From Coleophoma eucalyptorum (lineage: Eukaryota > Ascomycota > Leotiomycetes > Helotiales > Dermateaceae), in the NCBI GenBank assembly GCA_026120035.1, contig JALRME010000015.1:299394-363393 (forward strand): a DNA stretch of 64,000 nt, read 5' to 3'. Both the position numbers and the translations under genes were made by a program. Below are positions 25,184-38,097 of this stretch, piece by piece; positions within the stretch are counted from its first letter, which is position 1, and each line of letters begins with the position of its first letter. Under the pieces are notes generated by a model. It ran no database searches and was not told the origin of the DNA. It was given only the letters and a program-made list of their open reading frames with translations.

Positions 25184-28100
25184 CTTCTAACCCTATCTTG
25201 TCTCGAAGCAGCATGCAGTAAAGAGGCTGTGGATCATCTCGAGGTCAAGCAAACTCAATAAACAGTTCAGAAGTATTAAATCCGCAAAATACGGTGGTGC
25301 ATGCACAATTGAATAAAAATAGAGGAGCAGTAGGGGAGGGACGGAAGGTACAGGATTGGGCACACAGCCTTATACATAACCCCTCGTTCAAACAGTAGAG
25401 GGTCGGACGTGTCTTTTCTTGTCTCTCCACCTCGGAAGATTAATGACAATCCCTGTGGGCGTGACATACATACATCGACCAAAGACGAGCAGGCATTAAG
25501 CTGCGGCGGCACTTGAAGGCTCATAAACGAACCGGATCTGCGATTCCTCGAAGACCGCACAGAATTCCCCATAGGTTCTAAAGGGCCATACCCCGGCTAG
25601 CTAATGGATAGTTCGCAGTCATTCGCTCATCCGTATGAGGCAGCCGATCAGACGTGCACCACTACCAAAAAACATTACTCGGTGCAAGACAGTCGGAGAG
25701 CGGAAGCCGGAGAGTTTTACCAATCGCAACTGGACTCTCAGCAATCTATTCGCATTCTGACCCAATCAGCATGCAGGCCTCACTGTAGGAGAAAGTAAGT
25801 TTGGAGGGGACCAGGACGAGGATTAGGCTCGCTTGTTGCAGTGGTCATTACCCGCGGCTTTCAACCGCGGCTTTCTTTTAGTGGGAGAGAGATCGAAATC
25901 GTAGATGGCCCCGTCTCACAGCGCCAACATCTGTTACTACTTCTCAGCACTATTTTCAGGTCGCCGACCACTTTTTTCCCCCCTGAAGGTGGGGTGGGAC
26001 GCCAGTCTGGTGTCTTCATCCTGCTTTGGCTCTGCTCTTTGCTGGAGAGATGTGGAGGGGCAGCCATAGGCTTACTGATAACGTGCCTCTGGCCAGTAAG
26101 CGAGCTAGACTCGTAATGTTATAAGTGCTTACATCTGCGTCCCTCCTTTACGAAACACTACCCTTCGTCCGCATTATCTTGTCTCCGAAGTGGTATCCAC
26201 TGCGCCTGAGACTGTCGTCGCAACGAATTCGTTGCTGCCCATCGGCGGTAATGATGATGTCTGTCTATGGGGGTGTCATTACGCCTCTCGCTTATATGGC
26301 TCTATGCTGCTGCTGGGGCTGGGATTATATAGGGTCACTACGTTGCCTGACGACGAATACTCCAAACCAGCTGAATACATCCCCAACGGAGGACTGTTGT
26401 TTCTGGTCGTGATATCTTGGCACAGGAGATATGCAGCGTCTGGGAGCTTAAATACATGTCGCGCCGTTGCGAGACTTGGATTTCCAGCACATGTGACTGA
26501 TAACATCGCTTCGCTGTACGGCGCAGGCCGCCAATTAACAGCTGTTAAAAGGCCCATTTTGCTTATTCAACCTCCTCCCACGCGCTTGGAAAGTGCGGAC
26601 TAGTACACAACCAGTTTAGTCCACGGACCTATATCCCTGGAGTGCCCTCGTCGTCCTTCGTAAAAGCACAAGGATTCTAAATGACCAAGGCGCCAGAATG
26701 CTGCATAATCCCATCCAACCGAACATTACTAATACACGTTTGGGTCCTTTCATACAATAGATAGACACCTTACACCTCCGACTTGTGATGAAAGACGGCC
26801 CGGCCGTTTAGTCCGAGCCGGTCGTAAATAGAGCAGCGCAGCGGCACGGCGGGCCTGGTCATTCGTTCTACAGTACGACCGAAATTCGAATGATTTCTGA
26901 CCCCTGCTCCTGTACTTTCTTCCCCATCCGAATGCTCGGAATCTGGAGGTGGAGCGACTTGGTCGCTTTCGTGCCCCGTCCAAAACTTGCGGCCGAGCCT
27001 TGGCTCCTCTTCTTGGGTACTGTAGTAGGTCAGGAACTCGTCTCTGTTTTACGAGTAGTATACAACGAGTGGGCACTGTATCGGCCTTAACCCATCGGCC
27101 GAACAAAGCCCTTGTTCTCTCTACTAACCTTCGCCGCCGCTGCTTCGTAGTTTGCACTATCCCCCAAGATAAACCAAAGGTTTCAGTTTCTGGGAGACAC
27201 GGGATTTTCTCGGGTTTATGAACTGCGCCGTTATATATTCATTACCTTTCAGAACCGTTTTTGCCCTTCACCTTCTGCTTAGGGCCAAACTTTGTTTTTG
27301 CCGTGAGCGAAAAGCACGCTGATGTGGTGTGATGCCGATCGTATAAAGTTTGTAAACCCAAGCCCACAGTTCTACCGATGCGTACGTAGCGGATTCTGTT
27401 ACGAAGTATTAATCTGGTGGATTTATCTAAACTTTGGTAACTGCAATATCTGGTCGTAAATGTCATCGTTCTGGATCCTTGTTTCTGATCCTTCAGGCAT
27501 AGGGATGAAGCATGTAACAATTTAGACAAGAAGACGCGTTGCAGATCTCGAATACCTAGCGTCAGCAACACTTTCTCGAAATATTTGACACAACCCATCC
27601 CTCCTCCCCCCCCCCAGAGAGTGGTAGATCGTTGAGAAGACAGAGGTCAGCTCATCGTATGGGACGTCCAATCAAGAACTTGTTGCAAGCCCCTTTGTTA
27701 AGTTGCCTCAACGCAACAGGGGCAGGTCGGCATGTGGAAAGAATCAAGCCCCCTTTGCCGATGTAGCCGACCGATCGCTTAGTATGGTATCTCGTCCGCG
27801 TTGGCTCTTGCAGGGTGTTCACTGAACTGTTATATATTACTATGTATGTCAAGTATGCTCCGTATCAGCTTGACGTTTGTCCTTCGCGGTATTGGTAAGC
27901 AAAGCGCATAGCTCACACGAGTAAGCTTACGGAGGCTCCATGGGATGAATGGTTTCTGCCGGTTTTACTGGCAGGGCGGGTTTCCAGAATCATCATAGCG
28001 TGATGTTTTATTACTTCATAGACATATAATTGCCCTTTATAACGTTTTGGTTGCGTTCCCGTCTTTACTTAGTGCGTATTCGCTCTATGGAACCCTGTCG

Positions 28101-31100
28101 GGAGATCCCGTCGGCATGGGAGACGATAGGACGGACTTCCTTAAGTGCCTTTCCCGATGGAAAAACTTGGACAAGTTTGCGACATGTTGAGGTATGGAAA
28201 ATATTTCTCACCCAATGTAACTGAAGTGGTGTAGTTGTGTCGTCATCGACAGCTATAACACATGCCAAAAAATAATTGTAGGCTCAAATTATTAGAATTG
28301 TTTGTAATCGTTAGCAAGAAATGACTAACTCAATCACCTGCACCGTAAAACAACCTCGTGCATACGGCGTCGAACATACTTCATTACCAGGTATACCTGC
28401 ACCTTAAGCCACCAGAAGTAATATAGTTCATCTAATATTGAATATTCTAGAGATACCGAAAACGGTGGTACATTGATCCATAAAATTTTCATTTACATGG
28501 GGGACCTGCTATCACATTTTGACTCGTAGTCGCTTACCGCTCTTCGTATGATAGAATTCCCTTCCAAGATATGAGAGGGTTTGGGTTGCTGATGCACGTG
28601 CTGTAAGACCATAATGCAGCTAGCGTATGTAGACTGCATACAAGGTGGTGTGGCCGTTGATTTAAGCCTCCCCCACCTCTATGTTGCATAGCCTACTCTT
28701 TATAACTATGTTAGCAGCATATTCATGATAGTCTATAAGGGTGCATACTCCCCACACAAGGGAAATGTATTGCGTATAGCGTTTCGACCTATATAATTGG
28801 TTCCAAGATCGGTCTAAACTGTTTACTAACTTCCCACTGTAAGCATTTGGGAGACTCATGCAAGTTCATCCGAGGGCTTGGCATAAGTACTGTCATTGCT
28901 ACAAACATATAATCAATCTCACAGGCTATGTCAGCTTATGACTTTCATTCCACAATTATGCCTAGTAGGATTCTTAGCATCTGATGCGGTGGGATTCAAT
29001 TGTTTGAAGTCTAGAATCAATTTTGATACTACTCCTATGTCAGTCACTATTAGGAAGTCAGCTGAGTATCGGCATTATCCACCATGACCCTAAAGATTGA
29101 GCCGAGCCATCAGCACCGCTGTCCAGGGCCTACCAGAATTCTAACGTCATGTTGTATGTAAAAACCTGCTACAGTGATGCTTATGGATTGCATTTTAGCT
29201 CTTCCCGCTGCTCGCAGGCCACAAAAGATATACGTTAGGAAAGTAAGCACATGCTGCATAGCAATTTCTTGACCACCTATTACATACCTTGTTAAGCTTA
29301 CGAAAACGTTGTACTAACTCCATGAATCACAAGGAAAACAGCACTATGCGCGTCATGCGGGGGGTATCAATATTTTCCAGTAACGCAGATAGCCTTAGCC
29401 GCCAGAAATTTATGATTTTAGGGCTTCCTCTCCTCAAACACTCATATGATGACGAATATCTTCCGGGGTTTTGAGATACCGTTCAGCAGACGATGGTAGT
29501 GTGGCCTAGGATCTTTGTTTCACTAATGTCTGACCAAATACAATTATTTCTAACTGATACTGGCAATCATTAGCGATGAGGACGGAGGAACCTAGGGGGG
29601 GGGGGCAAAGTGAAGAGGTGGGGCCGAGGAGAGTAATGCTGAGGGAAAATATCAGGAGGAAATATAGAGAATCTCCGCTTGGAATTGGAATAATATGACG
29701 GAGCTGAGTAACCATATAGTAACATAATATGTTACATGGTAGCTGGTCTGACATATTCTTTTTGATTCTATCTTTATCTATTATCTTTTCTTACTGTAAT
29801 ATACCCTGCAGTTTCATAACAACATAACCTGTACGAGAAGGGTGTAAGTCAATGAAAACATATCTGATTCAGCCTCTAGGAGGAAGCTTAAGAACGGGCC
29901 TTGGGAAGATGAGCAGGGAGTTCATAGGAATATCCAATCTAAACTAATTATTTAAACAACCCTACATTGAATTCGCGAAATCTGGATCAACTACATATAT
30001 AAAAACAAGATGCTCACTTGAGGTCTGATAACAAGCTTCGTGGACTAATAGGAAAAGGGAAATTACAAACTTAACACTCCCTTCAAGCCAAGCTTACTCT
30101 TGCAGGGGACATATAATGCTACGCGTCTTCCCGTGCAGATCAGTTCAGATCTCACTCTGGTGACTACATGCTAGCATTAGAATATTACATTCCTCAGCCT
30201 TTGATGTCACTTCTTACCACCATTATTTAGTTTATTGTTGAGTGGCGAAAATCACCTGATTTGACATACATGTGACCTAACTACTTTTCTATAATGAATG
30301 TATTTTCACTTCCTACTGGTTCGAAATAGAATATTCCAATGCACAGTCTTCACAGTTATACTCATGATATCCAACAGCGGCCACACAGTTTCTTCATTCT
30401 TTAAGAGCATGGAAAAGTCTTCAAATCCATGAAGCTAGAGTGCACGAATGCTGTACAAGCAAGAGAGTGCACCATAACGCAACCAGTATAAAAATATATA
30501 AAGTGTTGCAGCGTACCTGCGGTAGTTTTCGTTGATCGATTGTCCACTGCACTAATGAAGTTGGCAGGAGCTGGAGCTTATCAATTCCATACTATAGTTT
30601 GGCACTGGAGTTATCGAAGTTTTCTTGCAAGTCTCTCTCTCTGCCTCCAGTGGCGACTGGTCTTATGAACTGCTGGCACTTGCCATTTTGAATGGTCTAG
30701 AAGGCGAACGTGTTGTGCCGTGTGCCCGGACTTGCTATTGCCGAGGGTGCGTGGCAAGCCGCGTCCATTGGAAAACATGTCGAAAAAATTTAGGCAGAAT
30801 GTCTCTATGCTCTGGTATCTGTGCTCAATAGCTTTTCTAACTGGTTGAAATGGTATTGGCTTTGCTTCCTTTGGATGTGGCTGTTCGATCATATCATGTC
30901 CCTACTCTATCTAAGTTGCGTCCGAAAGTCAAAGGCCGAACGTGATTCTGGGAGTGAATCCGCCACTATCTGTTCTAAACTGTTATCCATATCTGTCATT
31001 TTCGCATACAATCCTCATTCTAGTCAAGGATTGGCTTGTTCTCCGCATTGTATAGTTCCCAGCGTCTAACAAACCCGTCGCTCGAGCTGTTAGCAACCTG

Positions 31101-31964
31101 TTAGTGCTAGCACGGGAGTATACACTATACCAAGTCGAGGTCTTACATCGCTCGCTTGTCCTGCCGACCAAAACAGGCTGGCGGAATATGGCATCTCAAA
31201 GTATGGGTGATCTTCAAAACCAGTGAGGCATTGTTTGTGGCAAGTCTGTTTTCTGTAATAGAACAAGTGATAATGGCTCGCCTTTTCCGCTTCTTTGGCT
31301 GATAATATATATAAAGACATACAACGGCAACTCCGAGACAAGTGGCTGAGGCAACCGACACACCGGTAATACAAAGGACACAGAGAACACTTTGAAGGAA
31401 TAATTTTAGAAAGGGCTGAACAGATTGTCTCCCAACTGGTCTCGTTAGCATATGCTTAAAGAAGAGCAAGTATAGACGGTGACCCCAGATCTCGGAGTCC
31501 GGTGACTTTCGTAGCTACGGAAACTGCAAAGGCGCCAAGTCAAAGTTCTAATGAAACCAGACTTAGTGCTAGCCTATCCCTCCATGGCTTCGGGCTCGGT
31601 CGTATGCTGATCTGCCACAGCCATCAACGATCCCCCAGAAATCTTTCCCCTCGGTTAACTCGATCGAGCTCTTGGTTCACATGCTTATTGGCCAAACAAA
31701 ATCAGATCGTTTGCGGCATCAGATTGTTTGATTTCTCAAGATGCACTTTGAAATTCCGACCCGCTCTGGCCATGTTTACCACTAGAAGCTTTGGGGTTTG
31801 ACCACTAGCCGACTTGAGGAAAAGTCTGAACATTGACACACTCCTGTCGTTCTTTAAGTACTCCTTGAACCCACAAAGGGTTGTCAAAGAATGCGCAGTC
31901 CCCTTACATACTGTCGCTTGCGCAATCAAGTCTTGGAAATCCATTGCTCTGTGTTTCTTTCAAC
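25184..31964. other. Gene-poor 6.8-kb region, probably degenerate repeats
   Basis: No gene can be supported. 25.6-27.6 kb is of balanced composition with many short, interrupted frames; about 28-30.6 kb is AT-rich with frequent TA steps and stops in all frames, as expected after RIP or long decay. A 10-base C run (27606-27615) and an 11-base G run (29595-29605) occur. A 135-codon frame on the minus strand (26750-27157) and an 86-codon block inside it in another frame are unrecognised. No terminal repeats, reverse transcriptase or transposase motifs could be read. Confidence 0.5.
26781..27056 (-). other. Unrecognised open block in the gene-poor region
   Basis: Reading frame beginning after a TAA, with polar content such as DEFLTYYSTQEEEPRLG and RPAVPLRCSIYDRLGLNG, ending in HHKSEV and a stop. 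It has acidic and aromatic content unlike the surroundings, but no family is recognised. It may be the tail of a decayed gene or mobile element. Confidence 0.25.
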
Positions 31965-33269
31965 ATGGCGGAGAATAGGGGACCTACCATAGCGGGAGCC
32001 GCGTATGCTATGGCGATCTTGTCAACAATTGCGACTCTACTCCGAGTGTACTGTCGTGCCTGGGTCAGCAAAGCATTTGGAGCTGATGACTGGCTTGCTG
32101 TCATTGCTCAGGTATGTCGCGTGCATATAGGGCATGTGCCCAGCTAACTTTAACAGGGCTTGTATATCCTGTATTGTGGCTATTCGAGTCGCGGCGTTCA
32201 TTATGGAACCGGACAACATTTAAGAGATATTCCAACGGGGAATTTTATCAAGGCTATGCAGGTACGAAGAAAACATCCCGAATTAGATCCTTCTGACAGC
32301 TGCAGATGTGGTGGACATGCGAACCTCTTTACGTCTTGACGGGAATGGCAATCAAAGCCAGCATCGGCATCTTCTTGCTGCGAGTGTGTGTGAAGACAGC
32401 ACATAAAGCCATCATTTGGGTTTCACTCGTTACAACGGAGATCTACAGTTTCTTCTTCTTCCTCTTGTTCATCCTGCAGTGTATGCCAACCTCACATTTC
32501 TGGAATCGATACAAGGAAGACCCTCCGAGTGGGAAGTGCATCAATCCAATCATTGTCTATAATTCGTTCTACGGATACTCTGCGATCAGTTGCGCGGTTG
32601 ACTGGACCTTCAGCATCCTTCCTATTTTCATGGTCTACAATTTGAAGATGGATCTGAGAATAAAACTATTTGTGGTTATAATTTTAGCTGCTGGTGCTCT
32701 GTATGTCCCCCCCCCCCTTTGACATGCAATATCTAACAGGTCAAAGGGCATCGACGGCAACCATTGTCCGATTCCCAGAACTCCACTATTTGAACGACAT
32801 CGGTGATTTCCTATACTCTACTTCTGGTGTAGCAATCTGGTCCACTGTGGAGATGGGCATTGGTATTACAGCTGCAGCGGCAGCAACACTGCGCCCTCTC
32901 CTGCGATCTTTCTTTGGTATTGGTACAACCGTCAGTCTTTCATCGACCGGTCAAAGTGGAAGTGCTTCGTGGCCGAGGCCAACACAGAGTGAAGGCTATG
33001 TTCGAAATCGTGGCAGCGACAAAATCGACGAGTTTGATCTGGATACCCAGGCCAAGAAGAATGGAGTGGCCACTGTCGCCGATTTTGGCGATGACCGGAG
33101 GGATCTTGAGAGGGCCATATACAGTCAGGATAATAGATCTGAAACCACGGTGTCCATTACGACACGCAACGGAAGCCAGTCAAAAATTACCAATAAGGCA
33201 GCTAAGCCGAGTGGTGATGCGAGTTGGGACGTAACTGTTATGAAGACTGTGGAGCAGACTCGCGGATGA
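31965..33269 (+). CDS. Seven-span integral membrane protein, Pth11-like/rhodopsin-fold family
   Basis: Member of the large fungal 'rhodopsin domain' family (Pth11-related, non-CFEM). Exons 31965..32111, 32157..32261, 32306..32700, 32747..33269, 389 aa. N-terminus MAENRGPTIAGAAYAM is TM1; landmarks are RVYCRAWVSKAFGADDWLA, the loop with HYGTGQH, KASIGIFLLR, and IVRFPELHYLND followed by TM7 and RPLLRSFFG. A long hydrophilic Ser/Asp-rich tail of about 150 residues ends the protein. Introns are 44-46 nt. The third acceptor is best placed at CAAAG (32746) rather than the earlier CAG, because only this keeps the frame. Plasma-membrane sensing role is assumed for the family; ligand unknown. Confidence 0.82.
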
Positions 33270-35817
33270 CATGACCATGATCATAGCTAGAAGCTTTATA
33301 TAATAATTTACAAGGGATATTTTTTCGGGACAAACTTAACTGGTTCCATTGAGAGCTCGAGGTATCGTTTTTGTTTGGTTTTTAGGGAAATTTCACTCAT
33401 CAGCAGGTAGCTCAATCCATCTACAGGGATTACAGGTATATCACGATTCCCAACCGCATAGGCATTGTTAAAATAAAGGCCCAGCACAAAGAATAGCATA
33501 AGAATGCTCAAAAGACCATTTTTTCAAACTGCCAACATTCTGTAGTAAGCTCTGAATTGCCAATGTTAAGCAGACCACGGGAATTGATGCGGACGAACAA
33601 GCTCCCTCACGCTGCTTCGTCCGAGGCGACGGTTTTAAGCTATGATCCACGCCACCAAACATATTGCCTAGAGTTGAGAGGGGCTTAGGTAAATCCAGGC
33701 AAGACCATCAACATTGCTAACTGCCGAAGAGACGAGGAAGGCAAAGTGATGTTGCATGGATCATTGGACTACCCAGTACCAAAGTAGCAGCGGTCCCTCT
33801 TCCGTCATAAACACGTCAAAGTGGCCGCGAGACTAAAGATCAGATTCGCTTGCCTAGTTCGGTGCGTCTTTAGCAACCAAGAAGGAAATCTCGATGTGCA
33901 GCATAGAAATGCGTTGCAAACTTTCCCCCGCGTTCACGACAAATAACCTAGGCGGAGGCGGGTTCCGATGTTGCCATAGCAGATCGAAAATTTAGACTAT
34001 CCGTTTGCAGTGGGGAAACCATACCAAGGCGCCGTTGGACTATGGCTTAAAAAGAAAAGCGGGAGAAGAAAAAAAGACAAAGATGTTGAGCACGAGCACC
34101 GGATGCGGTGGATTTTCATCTCTGGAATGGCATCACTGCTGCTTTCCCGTCCAATCGCATTTGGAATGAGAGAATGCAAAATTCACATCGGTGCTCCGTA
34201 AATGACATAACTTGGGTATGATTTGCTAACTGGGATTTGTGGGAAAACACGACCTGGTGCCAATTCCGTCCACAAGTACTAGCTGTACATGGTAGAAGTG
34301 TTACCGAAGGTCCGAAAACAGCAGATTTGATACTTAAGGCGTGATACATCCCCAGCAGTTTCCCATCCCAATAGATGATCTTGAGGATGAAGAGGAGTAT
34401 GTGAAAACACAACGAGAAACCAACTAAGATTTGCTTAGAGATGGGATTCGCTTTCAGAATTCACTGTCGATGCTGTTTCTGTCGCCTGTAAACTCAAATA
34501 TACGGACACTGGGGAATTAATGTTCGCCCTGCCATGTTACTCTGAGACTTCAATGTTCGTCATGAGGCTCAACTCGAGTGACACAGGACGGCAGTTCGGG
34601 CTCGAAGCCGAAACAGTAAGTTGGTCAAGAACGGTAAATACCGACAATTCGTTCTATCTGAGCATGGGCCCAAAGAAAAATCACGGCAATTTACCGATCG
34701 CAATTGCTCGGTATCGAACTGGCAGGTTGCCGAGTAACTGAATATCCAACGGTACCTCTGGGTGGGCGGGTGCTTTGTGCGACAAGCTGGAAGCGTACCA
34801 AGGACTTATTAAGGAATGGAAAGAAGTTGCAGAAAGTACGGAGCCTCCCGCCCTGGCATTGCTTATCGGTCTGCGCTATAGAGTCGACAGTCGACAATTA
34901 CCGATATCCACCCCTATGAAGGAGTGCACAGGGACACATAGCAGGGCCGAGGTAAGTCAATACGAAAGTAGAGTTTGACCAAACTTTCTAGCCCAATGCG
35001 CCGTGATTTTTGTACCGACGGAACTGGCCCAAAATGTCATTATGAGGATTACACAGGACAATTGTTCTTTCAATGTCCAGACTCTGGGTCTAGCACTCTT
35101 CTTATCTTCGCTAACATGTCATTCATTGAGGAACTGACGCGGTCCTAACCTCCTGGACGGGTGGAAGACCCGTATTCAGAATCGTGGGAAGCTTGACTGA
35201 GATAGTGTATGGACCCAATCAGCCAGAGTGGAGGATTTCAAGCAAGGGCGAAGAGGTAGACAATATGGTGGACTGCGAATGAGAAGAGCAAGATAGACGA
35301 CGGGAAGTGCAGATGCTTGCTCGCTTCCTCCACTCTTGCAGGACCGCAAGGGTCATGCCACGGACCTGACCTCTTATCTATGGAGCAGATCGTGACGAAG
35401 CGGAGTTCAGCTACAATACATTACTGTACAATCTTCCCACTTTTTTTTCTTATCAGCTCATTCTTGCTAAGAGGTAGATCCTGCTTGAAAAGGCTTGCTA
35501 GAGAGATCCTTGTCATACACGGTGGGTTGGCTTCGTTTGGATTTGTAAATTTGCGGGATGGAGAGACATGAGACATAATATATACTTTTGTGTCCCCTTA
35601 CCTCAAGTCAGCTTCAGCTATTGACGAGCTCCATTCTAGTGGGGGCCTTACCACGATTGCACATCGTGCTTGACAATTCCTCAAGTCTTTTCTTTGATAC
35701 ACTCTGATGCACCTGTAATTTATTTATCTTCCACGTTTGTATCGTGTCTGCAGAACAACCTTTCTCAGAATTCACAATTACTAGGGTGACAGGCTGTCTC
35801 TAAAAGAGCACGCGACC
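33270..35817. other. Intergenic, 2.5 kb
   Basis: No gene recognised. Short frames without motifs. The last 250 nt, pyrimidine-rich in places, should be the promoter of the permease gene. Confidence 0.45.
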
Positions 35818-37520
35818 ATGGATGCCCCAAAGCTCAACTCAGAGGATATCGAAAAGGGGCAAAGCGCTCCCGATGCCTCCAACGACCAAGAGTCCGCAAG
35901 CTCCAAGAATGCCGCAACCACTAATTTACCTTCATACGACAAGCCAGCATGGAAGGCCCTCATCACATCAGCCTTTGTCGAAGCGCGCGGAATCGATCGG
36001 GTTATGCCTGATGAGCGTCAAAAGGTCTCGACTTTTGGATATGTGCAGATGGTGCTGCTTTGGTTCTCCGCAAATCTGACAGCCAACAATATTGCCCTTG
36101 GCTTCCTGGGCCCGAGTGCATATGGGTTGAGTTTCTTGGATACAGCTCTTTGCGCTGTATTTGGTACCCTTGTTGGAGCCATGGGATCTGCTTATACTGG
36201 TACTTTCGGACCCATCAGTGGAAATCGAACAATGATTATCGCTAGATATACGATGGGATGGTGGCCAAGTCGGATCTGCGTGTTGTTGAATATTGTCATT
36301 ATGTTAGGTTATGGAATGATTGGTAACAACTTGCGCGCTGCTTTGCAGATGACATGTCGCTGACTTTGCATTAGATAGCGTCATTGGCGGCCAGATTTTG
36401 TCTGCTGTTGCGAACAACAACATGACCGTTATTGTTGGTATTATCATCGTGGCCCTTATTTCCTGGGTCGTGACTGTGTTCGGTCTTCCTCTTTTCCACG
36501 TCTATGAACGATATGCCTGGGCACCTCAGATGGCTGTTGTCTTCATCCTTGTTGGAGTTGCTGGTCCAAACTTCGACGTGACCTATGCCTCAGAGGGAAA
36601 TTCAGCTACAATTGCTGGAAATAGGTAAGCTCAACATTCTTCATATAAATGTTTCCTGGCTGACCTGTTCAAGACTGTCCATCTTTTCTCTCTTCCTCAG
36701 TGCCACCGTCGCCTGGGCACCAGCCGGAGCAGATTACTACGTCTACTACCCAGAAAACACACCAAAATACCTTACTTTCCTAATGACTTGGCTGGGACTT
36801 GGTCTGTCAACCATGTTCGCCTATCTTGTTGGAGCCGGTATTGCATCTGGAATCGCAACCACGCCAGCATGGTCAGACGCCTATGATATCTCATCAGGTG
36901 CCGTCCTAGTTGCAGCCTTTGATGGGCTCGGAGGCTTTGGCAAGTTCTGCGGTGTTATCCTCGCTCTGGGAGTCATTGCCAATAACGTGCCTGGAACTTA
37001 CTCCGCCGGTCTGGGATTCCAATGTCTTGGAAGCTGGCCTAAGAAGGTTCCCCGCTACATTTGGAACTCCTTTGGCGTTATTGTCTACACTATCTGCGCC
37101 GCTGTTGGTCGTAACCATCTCTATGATATTTTTGAGAACTTCCTAGCGCTTATGGGCTACTGGGTTACTATCTGGTTGGCCATCACTCTTGAGGAGCAGT
37201 TCATTTTCCGCAGAAAGATTGGCTATAACTGGGATGACTGGAACAATAAGGATGCCCTCCCAATCGGTCTTGCTGCTGTGGCTGCTTTCATTATTGGATG
37301 GGTTGGTGCTGTTATCGACATGGACCAGATTTACTTCATTGGCCCTATTGCGAAGTTGGTTGGTGACTATGGTGCTGATGTAAGTCTTGCCTCCCATTTT
37401 TAGGCTATGCAACCATATACTGACTACTTAAATTAGATGGGTATTTATGTCGGTGTTGGATTTGCTGCCATCACTTTCCCTCCGTTGCGATTCCTGGAGA
37501 AAAAGTTTGTTGGTCGTTAA
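35818..37520 (+). CDS. Purine-cytosine permease, NCS1 family (FCY2-like)
   Basis: H+ symporter for cytosine, adenine, guanine or hypoxanthine in characterised relatives. Exons 35818..36322, 36375..36624, 36701..37379, 37437..37520; 505 aa. A hydrophilic N-tail of about 45 residues precedes RGIDRVMPDERQ. TM1 carries WFSANLTANNIALGFLG and the next span GPISGNRTMIIARYTMGWW; later spans include YAWAPQMAVVFILVGV and SAGLGFQCLG, with the Fcy-type end PPLRFLEKKF. Introns 52, 76, 57 and phases all agree. Length matches Fcy2p-type permeases. It precedes, in the same direction, an FAD monooxygenase gene 0.6 kb downstream. Confidence 0.92.
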
Positions 37521-38097
37521 GACTTGATAGATGCGATGGCTACTTAGCGATGTTCACTCTCGATATAATACTTAGACACACTATAACCACATGAAGCTTC
37601 TTCTTTGCTGTAGATAATTACTTCCTTCAAATAAACTTCATTCAAATATTTTCTTTGATAGGCTGGTGAAGGTCGGCTATCTCGTCAATCTATAGCTTCG
37701 CCATACCTTGACGCGAACTGTCTGATGGGATCACAAACCAATTGGGGCTAACCATTACAATAACAAGCCATTTTATGTATCTAAGTTGCGTCTAGACTTT
37801 AAAGAGTTGCGTGAATCAAGCGAGTATATAAGCGTGGTATATAGCTGTATGCTAGCTTGCAAACCCCACTTCCCACTTCGAGTGGGCACCCAAGATAACC
37901 CCACCTTGTCCTGATGGACAATGCAGGTCGATAAGATCGGCTCGGGAATAAGGCTAAGTCTTACAGCCCTTCCACGAGCATTATCTCATACAAAAAATGG
38001 GGTTTGATCTTGTTTCGCGTGATATCCCATATGGCTTCGCCGTGAAAGTTGAAACGCTCAATTCTTTGTAAAGTCGAAGCTCTGAACAGAAGCCGGG
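37521..38097. other. Intergenic and probable 5' leader of the FAD monooxygenase gene
   Basis: A TATATAAG at 37825-37832 is the best promoter element. Transcripts from it would carry a leader of about 250 nt. Confidence 0.4.
37825..37832 (+). promoter_or_regulatory. TATA box candidate for the FAD monooxygenase gene
   Basis: TATATAAG about 270 nt before the proposed first exon. Confidence 0.35.

Noticed and set aside
26190..26603. 137-codon plus-strand frame
   Set aside because: Begins with GTG only, has no motif and lies in the degenerate island.
30600..30900. Possible transposon or synthase fragment
   Set aside because: Read in all frames; no reverse transcriptase, transposase, PKS or NRPS motif could be recognised.
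31090..31469. Hydrophobic minus-strand frames suggesting a membrane protein
   Set aside because: No ATG at the start, overlapping frames of similar length and no family resemblance; AT-rich DNA gives such stretches by chance.
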